From the NCBI RefSeq assembly GCF_006569185.2, contig NZ_VIGC02000018.1, positions 1 through 64,000 of the forward strand: DNA of 64,000 nt, read 5' to 3'. The stretch is from Litorilinea aerophila. GTDB taxonomy: Bacteria > Chloroflexota > Anaerolineae > Caldilineales > Caldilineaceae. This document shows, piece after piece, positions 16,549-26,737 of the stretch. Positions within the stretch are counted from its first letter, which is position 1, and each line of letters opens with the position of its first letter. The notes beneath the pieces were generated by a model. The model made no database searches. It saw only the letters and a list, made by a program, of their open reading frames with translations, and had not been told where the DNA came from. The position numbers were made by a program, and so were the translations under genes.

Positions 16549-17925
16549 ATGGTCGAATCTCACCCGTCCAAGCGAACTTTGAGCCGACGCAACTTTTTGC
16601 GCGGCGTGTTCTTCGGGGCAAGCGGCGTTGCCCTGGCTGCCTGTGTGGCGCCTCAGGCACCCCAGGCCGCCCAGACCGAAGCCGGGGGAAGTGGGGCCGC
16701 GCCGGCAGCTCAGGAGGCGGTCACCCTGAGCTTCCTGACCCAGGGGGGCAACGACACCGCCTTCCTGCGCTACGAGCCCCTCATCGACAACTTCCAGAAG
16801 GCCAACAGCGCCATCACCATTGAACCCATCTGGGAACCCGGCGGGGCCATCGAGATCCAGACCAAACTGTTGACCCTCATCGCGGCCGGCGATGCACCCG
16901 ACGTCTACTGGGCCCATAGCTACACCAACTCTGGCCAGGCGGTGCGCAACATTCAGTTGGACCTGAACCCCTTCCTGGAGGCCGACCCCGACATCAGCGG
17001 CGATGATTTCCTGTTGGCGGCCTGGAAGGACTTCCAGTACGAGGACCGGCAGATCGGCTTCCCCCGGGAGACCACCAGCACGGTCATGATCTACAACGTG
17101 GAGCTCTTCGAGCGGCATGGCCTGCCCCTGCCCACGGACAACTGGACCTGGGCCGACTTTCTGGAGGCCGCCACGGCCATCACCGAAGGCGACGGCCCCG
17201 ACAAGATCTACGGCACCGCGGACTGGCACCTGAACCGCAACACCTGGATCAAGATGTGGCAGAAGGGGGGCGATGTCCTCAGCGAAGACCGCACCAAGTT
17301 CACCATGAACCAGGAGCCCAGCATCTCCCAGGTGCGGGAGATCCAGCGCTGGCACCATGAGCTGGGCATCCACCTGCCGGCCACGGTGGCCGAGGCCGGC
17401 GGCTTCACCACCGGTGACCTCTTCACCACCGGTAAAATCGGCATGTTCCCCCAATTCTCGGTCTTCTCCAACGTGATGGCGTCTGAATTCCCGTGGGACA
17501 TTGCCCACCTGCCCACCGACCCGGACGACATCCGCACCACCCGGGTCGCTTCGGCCGGGCACAGCGTCTACAGCGGCACCGAACATCCCGACGCGGCCTG
17601 GCAGTGGATCAAGTATCTGGGCAGCGAGGAAGCCTTCCGCCATTGGGTGGAGGCCACCGGCCTGAACGTGCCCTCCCTGAAGGTGGTGGCCGAGAGCCTG
17701 CTGGAGACCAGCGCCGATGTGCTGCCCGAGCACGCCCAGATCATGCTGGACGCCTTCGAGTATGGGCGGCCTGAGCCGGTGGCCGGCGACTGGATCGGCA
17801 TCCACCGGGAAGTGCAGCCCGCGCTGAATTCCATCTACGGTGTGGAGAAGGCCGATCCCCAGCAGGCGCTGGATGCCATCGCCGCCCGGGTGGAGGAGCT
17901 GGCCGTCTACGTCCCGGGCGTCTGA
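16549..17925 (+). CDS. ABC transporter sugar-binding lipoprotein (family 1)
   Basis: 458 residues. The N-terminus has a twin-arginine motif (Arg13-Arg14 in SRRNFLRG) and a lipobox ending at Cys32 (VALAAC), so it is exported folded and lipid-anchored outside the cell. The mature part has the MalE/UgpB-like pattern of extracellular family 1 solute-binding proteins (DAPDVYWAHSY, KIGMFPQFS, DAAWQWIKYLGSEEA). AAGGAGG at 16535 is a perfect ribosome site. Two MalF/MalG-type permease genes follow after a palindromic element. The ligand is probably an oligosaccharide or glycerol-phosphate type compound but cannot be fixed. Confidence 0.92.
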   Translation: MVESHPSKRTLSRRNFLRGVFFGASGVALAACVAPQAPQAAQTEAGGSGAAPAAQEAVTLSFLTQGGNDTAFLRYEPLIDNFQKANSAITIEPIWEPGGAIEIQTKLLTLIAAGDAPDVYWAHSYTNSGQAVRNIQLDLNPFLEADPDISGDDFLLAAWKDFQYEDRQIGFPRETTSTVMIYNVELFERHGLPLPTDNWTWADFLEAATAITEGDGPDKIYGTADWHLNRNTWIKMWQKGGDVLSEDRTKFTMNQEPSISQVREIQRWHHELGIHLPATVAEAGGFTTGDLFTTGKIGMFPQFSVFSNVMASEFPWDIAHLPTDPDDIRTTRVASAGHSVYSGTEHPDAAWQWIKYLGSEEAFRHWVEATGLNVPSLKVVAESLLETSADVLPEHAQIMLDAFEYGRPEPVAGDWIGIHREVQPALNSIYGVEKADPQQALDAIAARVEELAVYVPGV

Positions 17926-17952
17926 CGAACCCTGGAATTCGCTGGATGGGTG

Positions 17953-18145
17953 ATCCACAGATTGTACAGATTTCACAGATAGACCTGCAAAAGGGCATTT
18001 TTGAACGCAAAGGCACAAAGAGACGCAGGAGAGAATCTCCCGAATCAGCGTTCATCTGCGTGGGTCAGCGTTCTCATTTGACCTTTTTGCAGCCGAGCCA
18101 CAGATAGGGTCTGGAAAATCTGTGTCATCTGTACAATCTGGGGAT
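17953..18145. repeat. Family C palindromic element between binding-protein and permease genes, copy 2
   Basis: ATCCACAGATTGTACAGAT (17953-17971) and its mirror at 18127-18145 differ at one of 19 positions, making 193 bases with long terminal inverted repeats. The inner 17984-18083 is the reverse complement of 4577-4691. It occupies nearly all of the 303-base gap, which holds no gene. Confidence 0.85.
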
Positions 18146-18228
18146 CCAATCCAATGGCCAAGATGCGCGGTGGCCACCTGGATCATCGGTGGCTCCCGTG
18201 CAGGCCGCCAACGAGCGGATGAGAGGCT

Positions 18229-19149
18229 ATGAAACGGTTTCGACTTTGGCGTTCTTCGCCCCGGGGGTTGCTCTGGACCGAGGCCCGGGACGCCTACATT
18301 TTCATTTTGCCCTGGGCATTGGGCTTCCTGGCTTTCACGGCCGGCCCCATGCTGGCTTCCCTCTACATTTCTTTCACCCGCTGGGAGATCGTCACCCCAT
18401 CCCAGTGGGTGGGGCTGGCCCAGTACAGCAAGCTGATGGCCGACGACCGCTTCTGGCTGTCTCTGTACAACACCAGCTACTACGTCTTCGTGGGCGTCCC
18501 GCTCCACCTCTTCCTGGCCCTGCTGGCGGCGCTGGCCATGAACCTGAACTTGCGGGGCATCCACATTTTCCGCACCGCCTACTACGTCCCTTCGTTGACG
18601 CCGGTGGTGGCCAACTCCATCCTCTGGGTCTGGATCTTCCACCCGGAATGGGGGCTGGCCAACGCGTTCCTCAACTGGCTGGGGCTGGAGGGGCTCTACT
18701 GGCTACAAGATCCGAAGCTGGCCAAGCCGGCCCTCATCATCATGAGCTTCTGGTCCATTGGCGGCCAGATGGTGATCCTCCTGGCCGGGCTGAAGGGCAT
18801 CCCCCAGGAGCTGTACGAAGCGGCCGACATCGACGGCGCCAACTGGTGGCACCGCTTCTGGCGGGTCACGCTGCCGTTGCTGACGCCGGCCCTCTTCTTC
18901 AACCTGATCATCGCCATCATCGGCGCCTTCCAGGTCTTCACCCAGGCCTTCATCATGACCGACGGCGGCCCCAACTACGCCACCCTCTTCTACCTGCTCT
19001 ACCTCTACCGCAACGCCTTTGAGAACTTCCGCATGGGGTATGCGTCGGCCATGGCGTGGGTGCTGTTCATCATCGTCTTGATCTTCACCATCATCCAGTT
19101 CCGCCTGTCGGATCGCTGGGTGTTTTATGAAGGGGAATTGAGGAAGTAA
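18229..19149 (+). CDS. Sugar ABC transporter permease, MalF/UgpA type
   Basis: 306 residues with six membrane helices and the cytoplasmic EAA loop YEAADIDGANWWHRFWRVTLP that docks the ATPase. PSLTPVVANSILWVWIFHP and DGGPNYATLFYLLYLYRNAF are characteristic of the first permease in family 1 sugar importers. It is followed six bases later by the second permease. No ATP-binding subunit is encoded nearby, so a shared MsmK/MalK-type ATPase elsewhere must energise the system. GAGAGG before the ATG is a weak ribosome site. Confidence 0.93.
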   Translation: MKRFRLWRSSPRGLLWTEARDAYIFILPWALGFLAFTAGPMLASLYISFTRWEIVTPSQWVGLAQYSKLMADDRFWLSLYNTSYYVFVGVPLHLFLALLAALAMNLNLRGIHIFRTAYYVPSLTPVVANSILWVWIFHPEWGLANAFLNWLGLEGLYWLQDPKLAKPALIIMSFWSIGGQMVILLAGLKGIPQELYEAADIDGANWWHRFWRVTLPLLTPALFFNLIIAIIGAFQVFTQAFIMTDGGPNYATLFYLLYLYRNAFENFRMGYASAMAWVLFIIVLIFTIIQFRLSDRWVFYEGELRK

Positions 19150-19155
19150 AGGCCA

Positions 19156-20067
19156 ATGTCCACCATCTCTGAGCGCAAGGGGCCGGTCCCGGCCCTGGCA
19201 GCCCGGCCAACTGCGAGCCGGTGGAGCCGTCGGCGGCTGTCCCGCCTGCTTTGGGCCGGTTTCTGGTACCTGGTTTTGAGCTTTTTTGGCGTGGTCCTGG
19301 CGTTGCCGCTGGCCTGGCTGGTCTCCACCTCGCTGAAGACGGGCGCTCAGACCTTCCTGATGCCGCCCAAGTGGATTCCCGATCCCATCGTCTGGGAGAA
19401 CTACCCCCAGGCCTTCCAGGCCGTCCCCTTCGCCAAATATTTTTGGAACACGGCGCAAATTGTGGTGCTGGCGACGGTGGGCACCCTGTTGACGGCCTCC
19501 ATGGCAGCGTTCGCCTTTGCCCGGCTGCGTTTCCCCTTCCGGGAGCCGCTCTTCATGCTGGTGCTTTCCACCATCATGCTGCCCGCCATTGTGACCCTGA
19601 TCCCGACCTTCATCGTGTTTCGGACCCTGAAGTGGATCAACACCATCCTGCCCCTGGTGGTGCCCTTCTGGCTGGGGGGCGGCGCCTTCAACATCTTCCT
19701 GTTCCGCCAGTTCTTCATGACCATTCCCTACGACCTGGATGAGGCCGCCCGCATCGATGGGGCCAGCAACTATCGCATCTACTGGAACATCGTCATGCCC
19801 CTCTCCAAGCCGGTCATCGCCACCATCGCCGTCTTTTCCTTCATCCATCACTGGAACGACTTCTTCCAGCCCCTCATCTACCTGCAAAACCCGGAGAAAT
19901 GGACCATGGCCATCGGGCTCCTGGGTTTCAAGGACCTTTACTCCACGGCCTGGAACCTGATGATGGCCGCGTCCACGGCCATGATCCTGCCCCTGCTGGT
20001 GCTCTTCTTCTTCGCCCAGCGCTATTTCGTGGGCGGCATTCAGATGTCCGGCCTGGCCGGCCGCTGA
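19156..20067 (+). CDS. Sugar ABC transporter permease, MalG/UgpE type
   Basis: 303 residues: a 35-residue cytoplasmic N-terminus, six membrane helices, and the EAA loop DEAARIDGASNYRIYWNIVMP. WLVSTSLKTG near the first helix and the terminal QRYFVGGIQMSGLAGR are typical of the MalG branch. It forms the pore with the preceding permease, and the last residues likely contact the ATPase. It ends the operon; no terminator is evident in the C-rich stretch after it. Confidence 0.93.
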   Translation: MSTISERKGPVPALAARPTASRWSRRRLSRLLWAGFWYLVLSFFGVVLALPLAWLVSTSLKTGAQTFLMPPKWIPDPIVWENYPQAFQAVPFAKYFWNTAQIVVLATVGTLLTASMAAFAFARLRFPFREPLFMLVLSTIMLPAIVTLIPTFIVFRTLKWINTILPLVVPFWLGGGAFNIFLFRQFFMTIPYDLDEAARIDGASNYRIYWNIVMPLSKPVIATIAVFSFIHHWNDFFQPLIYLQNPEKWTMAIGLLGFKDLYSTAWNLMMAASTAMILPLLVLFFFAQRYFVGGIQMSGLAGR

Positions 20068-20224
20068 GCCGCCCCAGGCTTTCCCCCCACCCAGGCGTCC
20101 CCCCCTGACTGTCTCGGATGGCCGTGGGAATCCATCCCAAACCGGCTGCCTCCCCACCGGCTAACCCATTTGCACGGCAGCCTGATTGGCGGTAGGATAC
20201 CCATTACCAGACCAGGAATTCTTC

Positions 20225-20260
20225 ATAAGTCACGCACAGATGATAAGTCGCGCACAGATG
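20225..20260 (+). repeat. Two adjacent 18-bp direct repeats
   Basis: ATAAGTCACGCACAGATG and ATAAGTCGCGCACAGATG are contiguous, and the second continues into CGTGAC so that GTCGCGCA-cag-aTGCGTGAC can pair. The GTCACGCA/TGCGTGAC core equals the inner hairpin of the 21.9 kb array. They lie about 30 bases upstream of the zinc ribbon gene. Confidence 0.7.
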
Positions 20261-20292
20261 CGTGACAGAGGCATTAAAGGAACGTAGGAGCG

Positions 20293-20502
20293 ATGGATTG
20301 CCCAAATTGCAATACCTGGAATCCTGACGATAAAGATGTCTGCTGGCGTTGCCAGACGCCGCTGCCCAAAGTCACCGACCAGAAGAAAAAACGGCCGCGT
20401 ACCTTCGCCGGTTTTCCCATCTGGATGTGGATCGTGCTCATCCTGCTCTTTGCCGCGACCTCCTTTGGCCAGTGCATGTTTGTGGGGGTCCCGGGCAGTT
20501 AG
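20293..20502 (+). CDS. Small zinc-ribbon membrane protein
   Basis: 69 residues. Cys3, Cys6, Cys17 and Cys20 form a rubredoxin-like CPNC...CWRC zinc ribbon at the N-terminus, followed by a basic segment (KKKRPR) and one membrane helix at about 44-62, so the ribbon should stay in the cytoplasm. TAGGAG lies before the ATG. Such zinc-ribbon/TM microproteins are frequent in Chloroflexota but have no known function. It lies upstream of mutY on the same strand, 122 bases away. Confidence 0.75.
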   Translation: MDCPNCNTWNPDDKDVCWRCQTPLPKVTDQKKKRPRTFAGFPIWMWIVLILLFAATSFGQCMFVGVPGS

Positions 20503-20624
20503 CCCACGCCGATCCACATATTGGGGGCCTCTCAGACGGCAGAGAGCTACACAGCCTCCAACATGGGACACCCCCCTGTAGGCGAGAGGTTCGACAGAAA
20601 GGCCCGGCCGCTTCCCAGGTTTTC

Positions 20625-21761
20625 ATGAACGCCTCCCTGAACGTCTCCGAAATCGGGCAACGACTGGTCCGCTGGCACCAGGAGCATCAGCGCGCCCTCC
20701 CCTGGCGGCAGGAGCCGGCCGGCCGCCGGGACGCCTACGCCGTCTGGGTGAGCGAGATCATGGCCCAGCAGACCCGCCTGGACACGGTGGTGGACTACTA
20801 CCGGCGCTGGATGGACCGCTTTCCCACCCTGGAGGCCCTGGCCGCGGCCGACCAGCAGGAGGTGCTGAAGCTCTGGGAGGGGCTGGGATACTACGCCCGG
20901 GCCCGCAACCTCCATCGGGCAGCCCGGCAGGTGCTCCAGGAGCATGGGGGGCGGGTTCCAGACCGGCGGACGGCGCTGCTACAGTTGCCCGGTATCGGCC
21001 CGTACACCGCGGGCGCCATCCTGAGCCTGGCCTATGGACAGCGGGAGCCGATCCTGGATGGGAACGTCAAGCGGGTGTTGAGCCGCCTGGCCGATGTGGA
21101 CACGCCCATTGAACAGCAGGAGACCCTCCGGCGGCTGTGGCAGCTGGCCCAGGCAGTGGTAGAGGCGGCACCCGAGGGCGAAGCCGGCACGGTCAACGAA
21201 GCGTTGATGGAGTTGGGCGCCACGGTCTGTACGCCCACTTCGCCCCGCTGCCTGCTCTGCCCCCTGGCCGACCTGTGCCAGGCCGCGGCCCGGGGTACCC
21301 AGGCCGAGCGCCCGGTTACCTCACCCCGGCGCCCGACTCCCCACTACGACGTGGCCGCGGGCATCATCTGGCGTGGCGCCCCCTACCGGTCGGACCTTCT
21401 GGTCGCCCAGCGTCCCCAGGAGGGCATGCTGGGGGGGCTGTGGGAGTTTCCCGGTGGCAAGCTGGAGGCCGGCGACCCGGATCTGGCCAGTTGCCTGCAG
21501 CGGGAGATCCGGGAAGAGCTGGGCATCGAGATCCAGGTGTTGTCGCCGCTGATGCAGGTTCGCCACGCTTACACCCACTTCCGCATCACCCTGCACGCCT
21601 TCCATGCCCGCCACGTCCAGGGCGTGCCCCAGGCCCTGGGCTGTGACGACTGGCGCTGGATCGCGCCGGCGGAGCTGACGCGGCTGCCCTTGCCGGTCAC
21701 CGACCAGAAGATCGCCCGTCGGCTGCTGGCCGAGCAAGATGCTCCACCCGGCCAGATATGA
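20625..21761 (+). CDS. mutY: A/G-specific adenine DNA glycosylase
   Basis: 378 residues. It removes adenine mispaired with 8-oxoguanine. Visible: catalytic Glu44 in SEIMAQQT, helix-hairpin-helix LPGIGPYTAGAIL with the Tyr found in many MutY, catalytic Asp145 in LDGNVKRVLSR, and the [4Fe-4S] ligands Cys202, Cys209, Cys212 and Cys218 spaced C-x6-C-x2-C-x5-C. The C-terminal third is the Nudix-like 8-oxoG recognition domain with a good Nudix box (GGKLEAGD...REIREELGIE). The ATG at 20625 is chosen because the alignment to the family begins just after it. It stands next to a repeat array, with mutL 5 kb away. Confidence 0.96.
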   Translation: MNASLNVSEIGQRLVRWHQEHQRALPWRQEPAGRRDAYAVWVSEIMAQQTRLDTVVDYYRRWMDRFPTLEALAAADQQEVLKLWEGLGYYARARNLHRAARQVLQEHGGRVPDRRTALLQLPGIGPYTAGAILSLAYGQREPILDGNVKRVLSRLADVDTPIEQQETLRRLWQLAQAVVEAAPEGEAGTVNEALMELGATVCTPTSPRCLLCPLADLCQAAARGTQAERPVTSPRRPTPHYDVAAGIIWRGAPYRSDLLVAQRPQEGMLGGLWEFPGGKLEAGDPDLASCLQREIREELGIEIQVLSPLMQVRHAYTHFRITLHAFHARHVQGVPQALGCDDWRWIAPAELTRLPLPVTDQKIARRLLAEQDAPPGQI

Positions 21762-21898
21762 GTTCACTGCGGCAACCAGCGATTCACAGATTAACCCAGA
21801 CACCACCCTTGTATTTTATTTACAGCCACGGATTACACCGCATCTGAGTGCTCCATGCACCTTCATTGCGTTGCGGGGAATGAAAAATCCGCATGATC
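21762..21898. other. Non-coding stretch after mutY
   Basis: No gene is seen. Fragments such as CAGATTAACCCAGAC and CACGGATTACACCGCATC look like eroded family C sequence. It leads directly into the hairpin array. Confidence 0.4.
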
Positions 21899-22460
21899 CG
21901 TAGGTCACGCATCCCTGCGTGACAGGGGTGCACATACCGCCATCGGCGCTTGTCCGGCCAGAGACCGGACCTACGGGACATGAATCGGCGTCATCGTCTG
22001 GCCGTAGGTCACGCATCCCTGCGTGACAGGGGTGCACATACCGCCATCGACGCTTGTCCGGCCAGAGACCGGACCTACGGGACATGAACCGCCACCAGCG
22101 TTTGTCCGGCAGAGATTGGACCCACGACTCGTAGGTCACGCATCCTTGCGTGACATGGGCTCCCGTCCCGTTGGGTGCGGATGTCCGGCCAGGAGACCGG
22201 ATCTACGGGACATGAATCGGCGTCATCGTCTGGCCGTAGGTCACGCATCCTTGCGTGACAGGGGTGCCCATACCGCCATCGGCGCTTGTCCGGCCAGAGA
22301 CCGGACCTACGGGACATGAACCGCCACCAGCGTTTGTCCGGCAGAGATTGGACCCACGACTCGTAGGTCACGCATCCTTGCGTGACAGGGGTGCACATAC
22401 CGCCATCGGCGCTTGTCCGGCCAGAGACCGGACCTACGGGACATGAACCGCCACCAGCGT
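21899..22460. repeat. Array of five hairpin repeats with alternating 104/127-bp period
   Basis: Units beginning GTAGGTCACGCATCC start at 21900, 22004, 22131, 22236 and 22363, giving steps of 104, 127, 105 and 127, thus a 231-232 bp higher-order unit. Each unit folds into outer arms CGTAGGTC / GACCTACG enclosing GTCACGCA-tccc-TGCGTGAC and GTCCGG-ccagaga-CCGGAC (the third unit has an altered inner part). The longer spacers add CCGCCACCAGCGTTTGTCCGG. Short open frames in it are by-products. It is not a CRISPR: units are too long, and spacers repeat. Confidence 0.92.
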
Positions 22461-22475
22461 TTAGATCATGAGATC

Positions 22476-22507
22476 GCAGAAGGCCCCGGAAATCCGGGGC
22501 CTTCTGC
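22476..22507. terminator. Perfect 14-bp hairpin between the array and clpX
   Basis: GCAGAAGGCCCCGG, loop AAAT, CCGGGGCCTTCTGC. It lies 34 bases past the clpX stop on the minus strand. A short TTT follows only on the plus side, so it may end transcripts from either direction with uncertain efficiency. Confidence 0.65.
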
Positions 22508-22540
22508 TTTGGCCTGGAATGGAGTTGGTCCCACCACCTA

Positions 22541-24004
<1,464 letters not shown>

Positions 24005-24019
24005 AGATGGGTATGGGCC

Positions 24020-24700
24020 TCAGGAGGCGCCGGCACCGTTCTTGCTCTGGGCGGCCTCTTCCGGCTCGGGAACGATGATCTGGCCATCCCGCACGATGAC
24101 CACGTCGCTGGTGTCGCCCAGGATTTCGTCCACCAGGCCGTACTCCTTGGCGTCCAGGGCGTTCATGTAGCGGTCGCGCTCGAAGTCCTTCTCGATCTGC
24201 TTCCAGCTATGGCCGGTGTGCTTCCCCACCAGGTGGAAGAGCTGGGTTTGCACCCGTTCCTGCTCCCGGAAGGCGATGCGCACATCCTCGGTGTAGCCCT
24301 GGGCGCCGCTGCTGGCCGGGTGCAGGTGGATGGTGGCGTGGGGCAGGGCATAGCGCCGGCCCTTGGCCCCGGCAGCCAGAAGCACTGTGCCCATGCTGGC
24401 CGTGACGCCCACGGCATAGGTGCTGACGGGCGCCTGGATCATCTGCATGGTGTCGTAGATGGCCAGGCCCGCGTAGATGCTGCCACCCGGACTGTTGATG
24501 TACAGGTTGATGGGCTGGTTGGGGTCGTCGCCGTTCAGGTAGAGCAACTGGGCCACGATCAGGTTGGCCACCTGGTCGGTAATCGGCATCCCCAGGAAGA
24601 CGATCCGTTCCTTCAACAGCAGGCTGTAGATGTCATAGGCACGCTCGCCCCGGCCGCTGTTGTCGATCACCATCGGAATGACATTGGTTGGGTGAATCAT
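24020..24700 (-). CDS. clpP: ATP-dependent Clp protease proteolytic subunit
   Basis: 226 residues of the ClpP fold. Oxyanion glycines are in INSPGGSIYAG; the catalytic triad maps to Ser102 (VTASMGTVLL), His127 (ATIHLHPAS) and Asp176 (FERDRYMNA). It forms the proteolytic barrel with ClpX. Two spots differ from the common pattern: the serine loop is GVTASMG rather than GQAASMG, and the His is followed by Pro-Ala-Ser instead of Gln-Pro. A C-terminal Glu/Ala-rich tail follows EIL. GGAG lies before the start, which is 132 bases after the tig stop. Confidence 0.95.
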   Translation of the reverse strand: MIHPTNVIPMVIDNSGRGERAYDIYSLLLKERIVFLGMPITDQVANLIVAQLLYLNGDDPNQPINLYINSPGGSIYAGLAIYDTMQMIQAPVSTYAVGVTASMGTVLLAAGAKGRRYALPHATIHLHPASSGAQGYTEDVRIAFREQERVQTQLFHLVGKHTGHSWKQIEKDFERDRYMNALDAKEYGLVDEILGDTSDVVIVRDGQIIVPEPEEAAQSKNGAGAS

Positions 24701-24832
24701 ATATCTTACTCCGTTCTATCTGGTCGAAAACCAAGATTTCTGCCAGGCGATGACACCATAACGGCTCTGGGACCGCCAGACCGTAAGCAGGCTTCTTTTG
24801 TCTGTTTGCGTTCTGTTAGCGTTGTGCCCTGC

Positions 24833-26359
24833 CTACTGTTGTTCCGGCGCTTCCTCCGATGTCTCGTCCGGAGTCTCGTTCGAAGCCACGGGCGCATGTT
24901 CCGACGCCTCGGAAGCGTTCTCCTCGTCGGAGCCTCCGGCACTGGCCTCTGGCGTAGCCTCGGCCGAAGCCTGCTCTGCCGGCTCGCCTTCTTCTGTCGA
25001 TTCCTGGCCGTCCTCCTTCTGGCCAGGCGGGGGCAGCTCTTCCCCGCGCACAATGGCCAACAGCCGCTGGAGGGCCTTTTCTTGCAGGATCTGGCTTTCC
25101 AGGATGGAACGGCCCGCCCCCTGGCGCATTATCTGGATGAGCCCCTGGGTGGAGGGGTCCTGGGAATCGGCCTCTTCGCCGAACATTTCCTTGATGCGCT
25201 CCTCGATATCCTCGTCGGTGACCTCCAGCCCTTCGGCCTGATACAACTCGGAGATGACCAGATTGCGCCGGGCGACCCGTTCGGCAGCCTCCCGCAGGCT
25301 CTCCCGGTATTCCTCCAGGCTCTGGCCGGTCTGCTGCAGGTAGCTTTCCAGGCTCTCGATGCCGAACTGGCGCAACTGCCGCTCAAATTCCTGGACCATG
25401 GCATCCAGTTGGTCCTCCACCACCACCGGCGGGTACTCCATCTGGCTCTGCTCCACCAACAGATCCAGGGCTTTCTCCAGATATTCCTGCTCGGCTTCCC
25501 GCTTCTTTTCTTCCAAGAGGCTCTGGCGGATGCTTTCCTTGAGGTCGTCCAGGGTCTCAAAGTCCGGCCCGACCAGTTTGGCAAAGTCGTCGTTCAGCTC
25601 GGGCTGCTCATAGGCCTGGATCTTGTGGAGTTTGACATGGAAGCGGGCCTGCTTGCCGGCGTAGATGCTCTGGCTGTCCTCGGGCCAGCTCAGGACGAAC
25701 TCCTTCTCCTCGCCCGGCCGCATGCCCAGCAGCGCCTCATCGAAGCCCGGCGGCTCCATGGGGTTTTCCTGATCCAGGGTGACGTCCCAGTCGGTCTCGT
25801 CCAACACCACCGTCTCTTCACCCTCGGCGGCATCCTCCTGGACCAGCACGCTCTTGACGTCGATGGTCAACATATCTCCGTACTGGCTGGGCCGGTCGAC
25901 CTCCTGCCAGCCGGCGTATTGCTCCAGGTACTGCTTGAGTTGTTCCTCGATCTCGGCCTCTTCCACCACCGGCTCTTCCTCTTCCAGGCGGAGGCTGCGG
26001 TAGTCGCCCAGGTCCACCTTGGGTTCCAGGGGAATGGTGAGCCGATAGGTCAGGGGCTCCAGGCTGGCGATGTCCAGGGAAGCAGGGGCGTAGGGCTCAA
26101 TCTGCTCCTGCTCCAGCGCCTGTCTGTAGACTTCTTCGCCCAGCTTTTCGATGAACTCATTGAAGAGGGCAGGCAGGCCCACATATTGGGCGACGATGTG
26201 ATAGGGCGCTTTGCCTTTGCGGAAGCCTGGAATGCGGTACTGCCCGGCCAGCTTGCGGGCCGCCTTGCGCAACTCCTGGTCGACCCGCTCCTGCTCGACC
26301 TCGATGGTCATCTCCAGCTGGCGGTTTTCCTTCGGTTCGGTGGAGACTTTCAGTGGCAT
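24833..26359 (-). CDS. tig: Trigger factor (ribosome-associated chaperone)
   Basis: 508 residues. The ribosome-docking signature GFRKGKAP is at about 46-53 in the N-terminal domain, followed by a FKBP-like PPIase region (about 155-240) and the helical C-terminal arms. It binds nascent chains at the ribosome exit. The final 70 residues are an acidic low-complexity tail rich in Glu, Ser, Ala and Pro, beyond the usual 430-450 residue length. Order tig-clpP-clpX is the classical quality-control cluster. A promoter lies about 210 bases upstream. Confidence 0.94.
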   Translation of the reverse strand: MPLKVSTEPKENRQLEMTIEVEQERVDQELRKAARKLAGQYRIPGFRKGKAPYHIVAQYVGLPALFNEFIEKLGEEVYRQALEQEQIEPYAPASLDIASLEPLTYRLTIPLEPKVDLGDYRSLRLEEEEPVVEEAEIEEQLKQYLEQYAGWQEVDRPSQYGDMLTIDVKSVLVQEDAAEGEETVVLDETDWDVTLDQENPMEPPGFDEALLGMRPGEEKEFVLSWPEDSQSIYAGKQARFHVKLHKIQAYEQPELNDDFAKLVGPDFETLDDLKESIRQSLLEEKKREAEQEYLEKALDLLVEQSQMEYPPVVVEDQLDAMVQEFERQLRQFGIESLESYLQQTGQSLEEYRESLREAAERVARRNLVISELYQAEGLEVTDEDIEERIKEMFGEEADSQDPSTQGLIQIMRQGAGRSILESQILQEKALQRLLAIVRGEELPPPGQKEDGQESTEEGEPAEQASAEATPEASAGGSDEENASEASEHAPVASNETPDETSEEAPEQQ

Positions 26360-26737
26360 TTTTTCCTCGAATTCCTTCTCTTTTCTGGCGATTCTTTTCC
26401 GGCTGCCTCATTCCCTGCGGCCGGGTTGCCGGCCTGGCACGAAATCCTGGCCGATTTTGCAAAAAATCAGGCCAGGGGACGGTCGGCTCTATGGTTCCAG
26501 GCTGGCCGTGGCGATGGCAGGGTCACTGAGATGGCGCGCTGATCCGTGGCGCAGTAAAATTCACAATTCCATGAGTATAACATAGCCGGGGGTGCCTACC
26601 AAAGTTGCCGCCAGGATGAATCCATTTCCTTGCCGGGGCGCTCCCCGACATCACGAGGCATCACGGCGCCAGAGCCCAGGGAAGCATTAGGCAGCTTCAC
26701 CCATCTTTCCAGAGCGGACCGCCAGTGCGCCGCAACT
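26360..26737 (-). other. Non-coding gap between mutL and tig
   Basis: This 378-base gap holds the tig promoter (listed separately) and about 215 bases of leader to the tig start, with no recognised riboswitch, repeat or gene. An open frame crossing it on the plus strand is a shadow of tig. Confidence 0.5.
26574..26602 (-). promoter_or_regulatory. Promoter of the tig-clpP-clpX cluster
   Basis: Minus strand: TTGGTA (26602-26597), 17-base spacer, TATACT (26579-26574). The predicted leader is about 210 bases long. Confidence 0.6.

Noticed and set aside
21899-22460. Possible CRISPR array
   Set aside because: Units are 60-80 bases and structured, the spaces between them are themselves repeated, and no cas gene is nearby.
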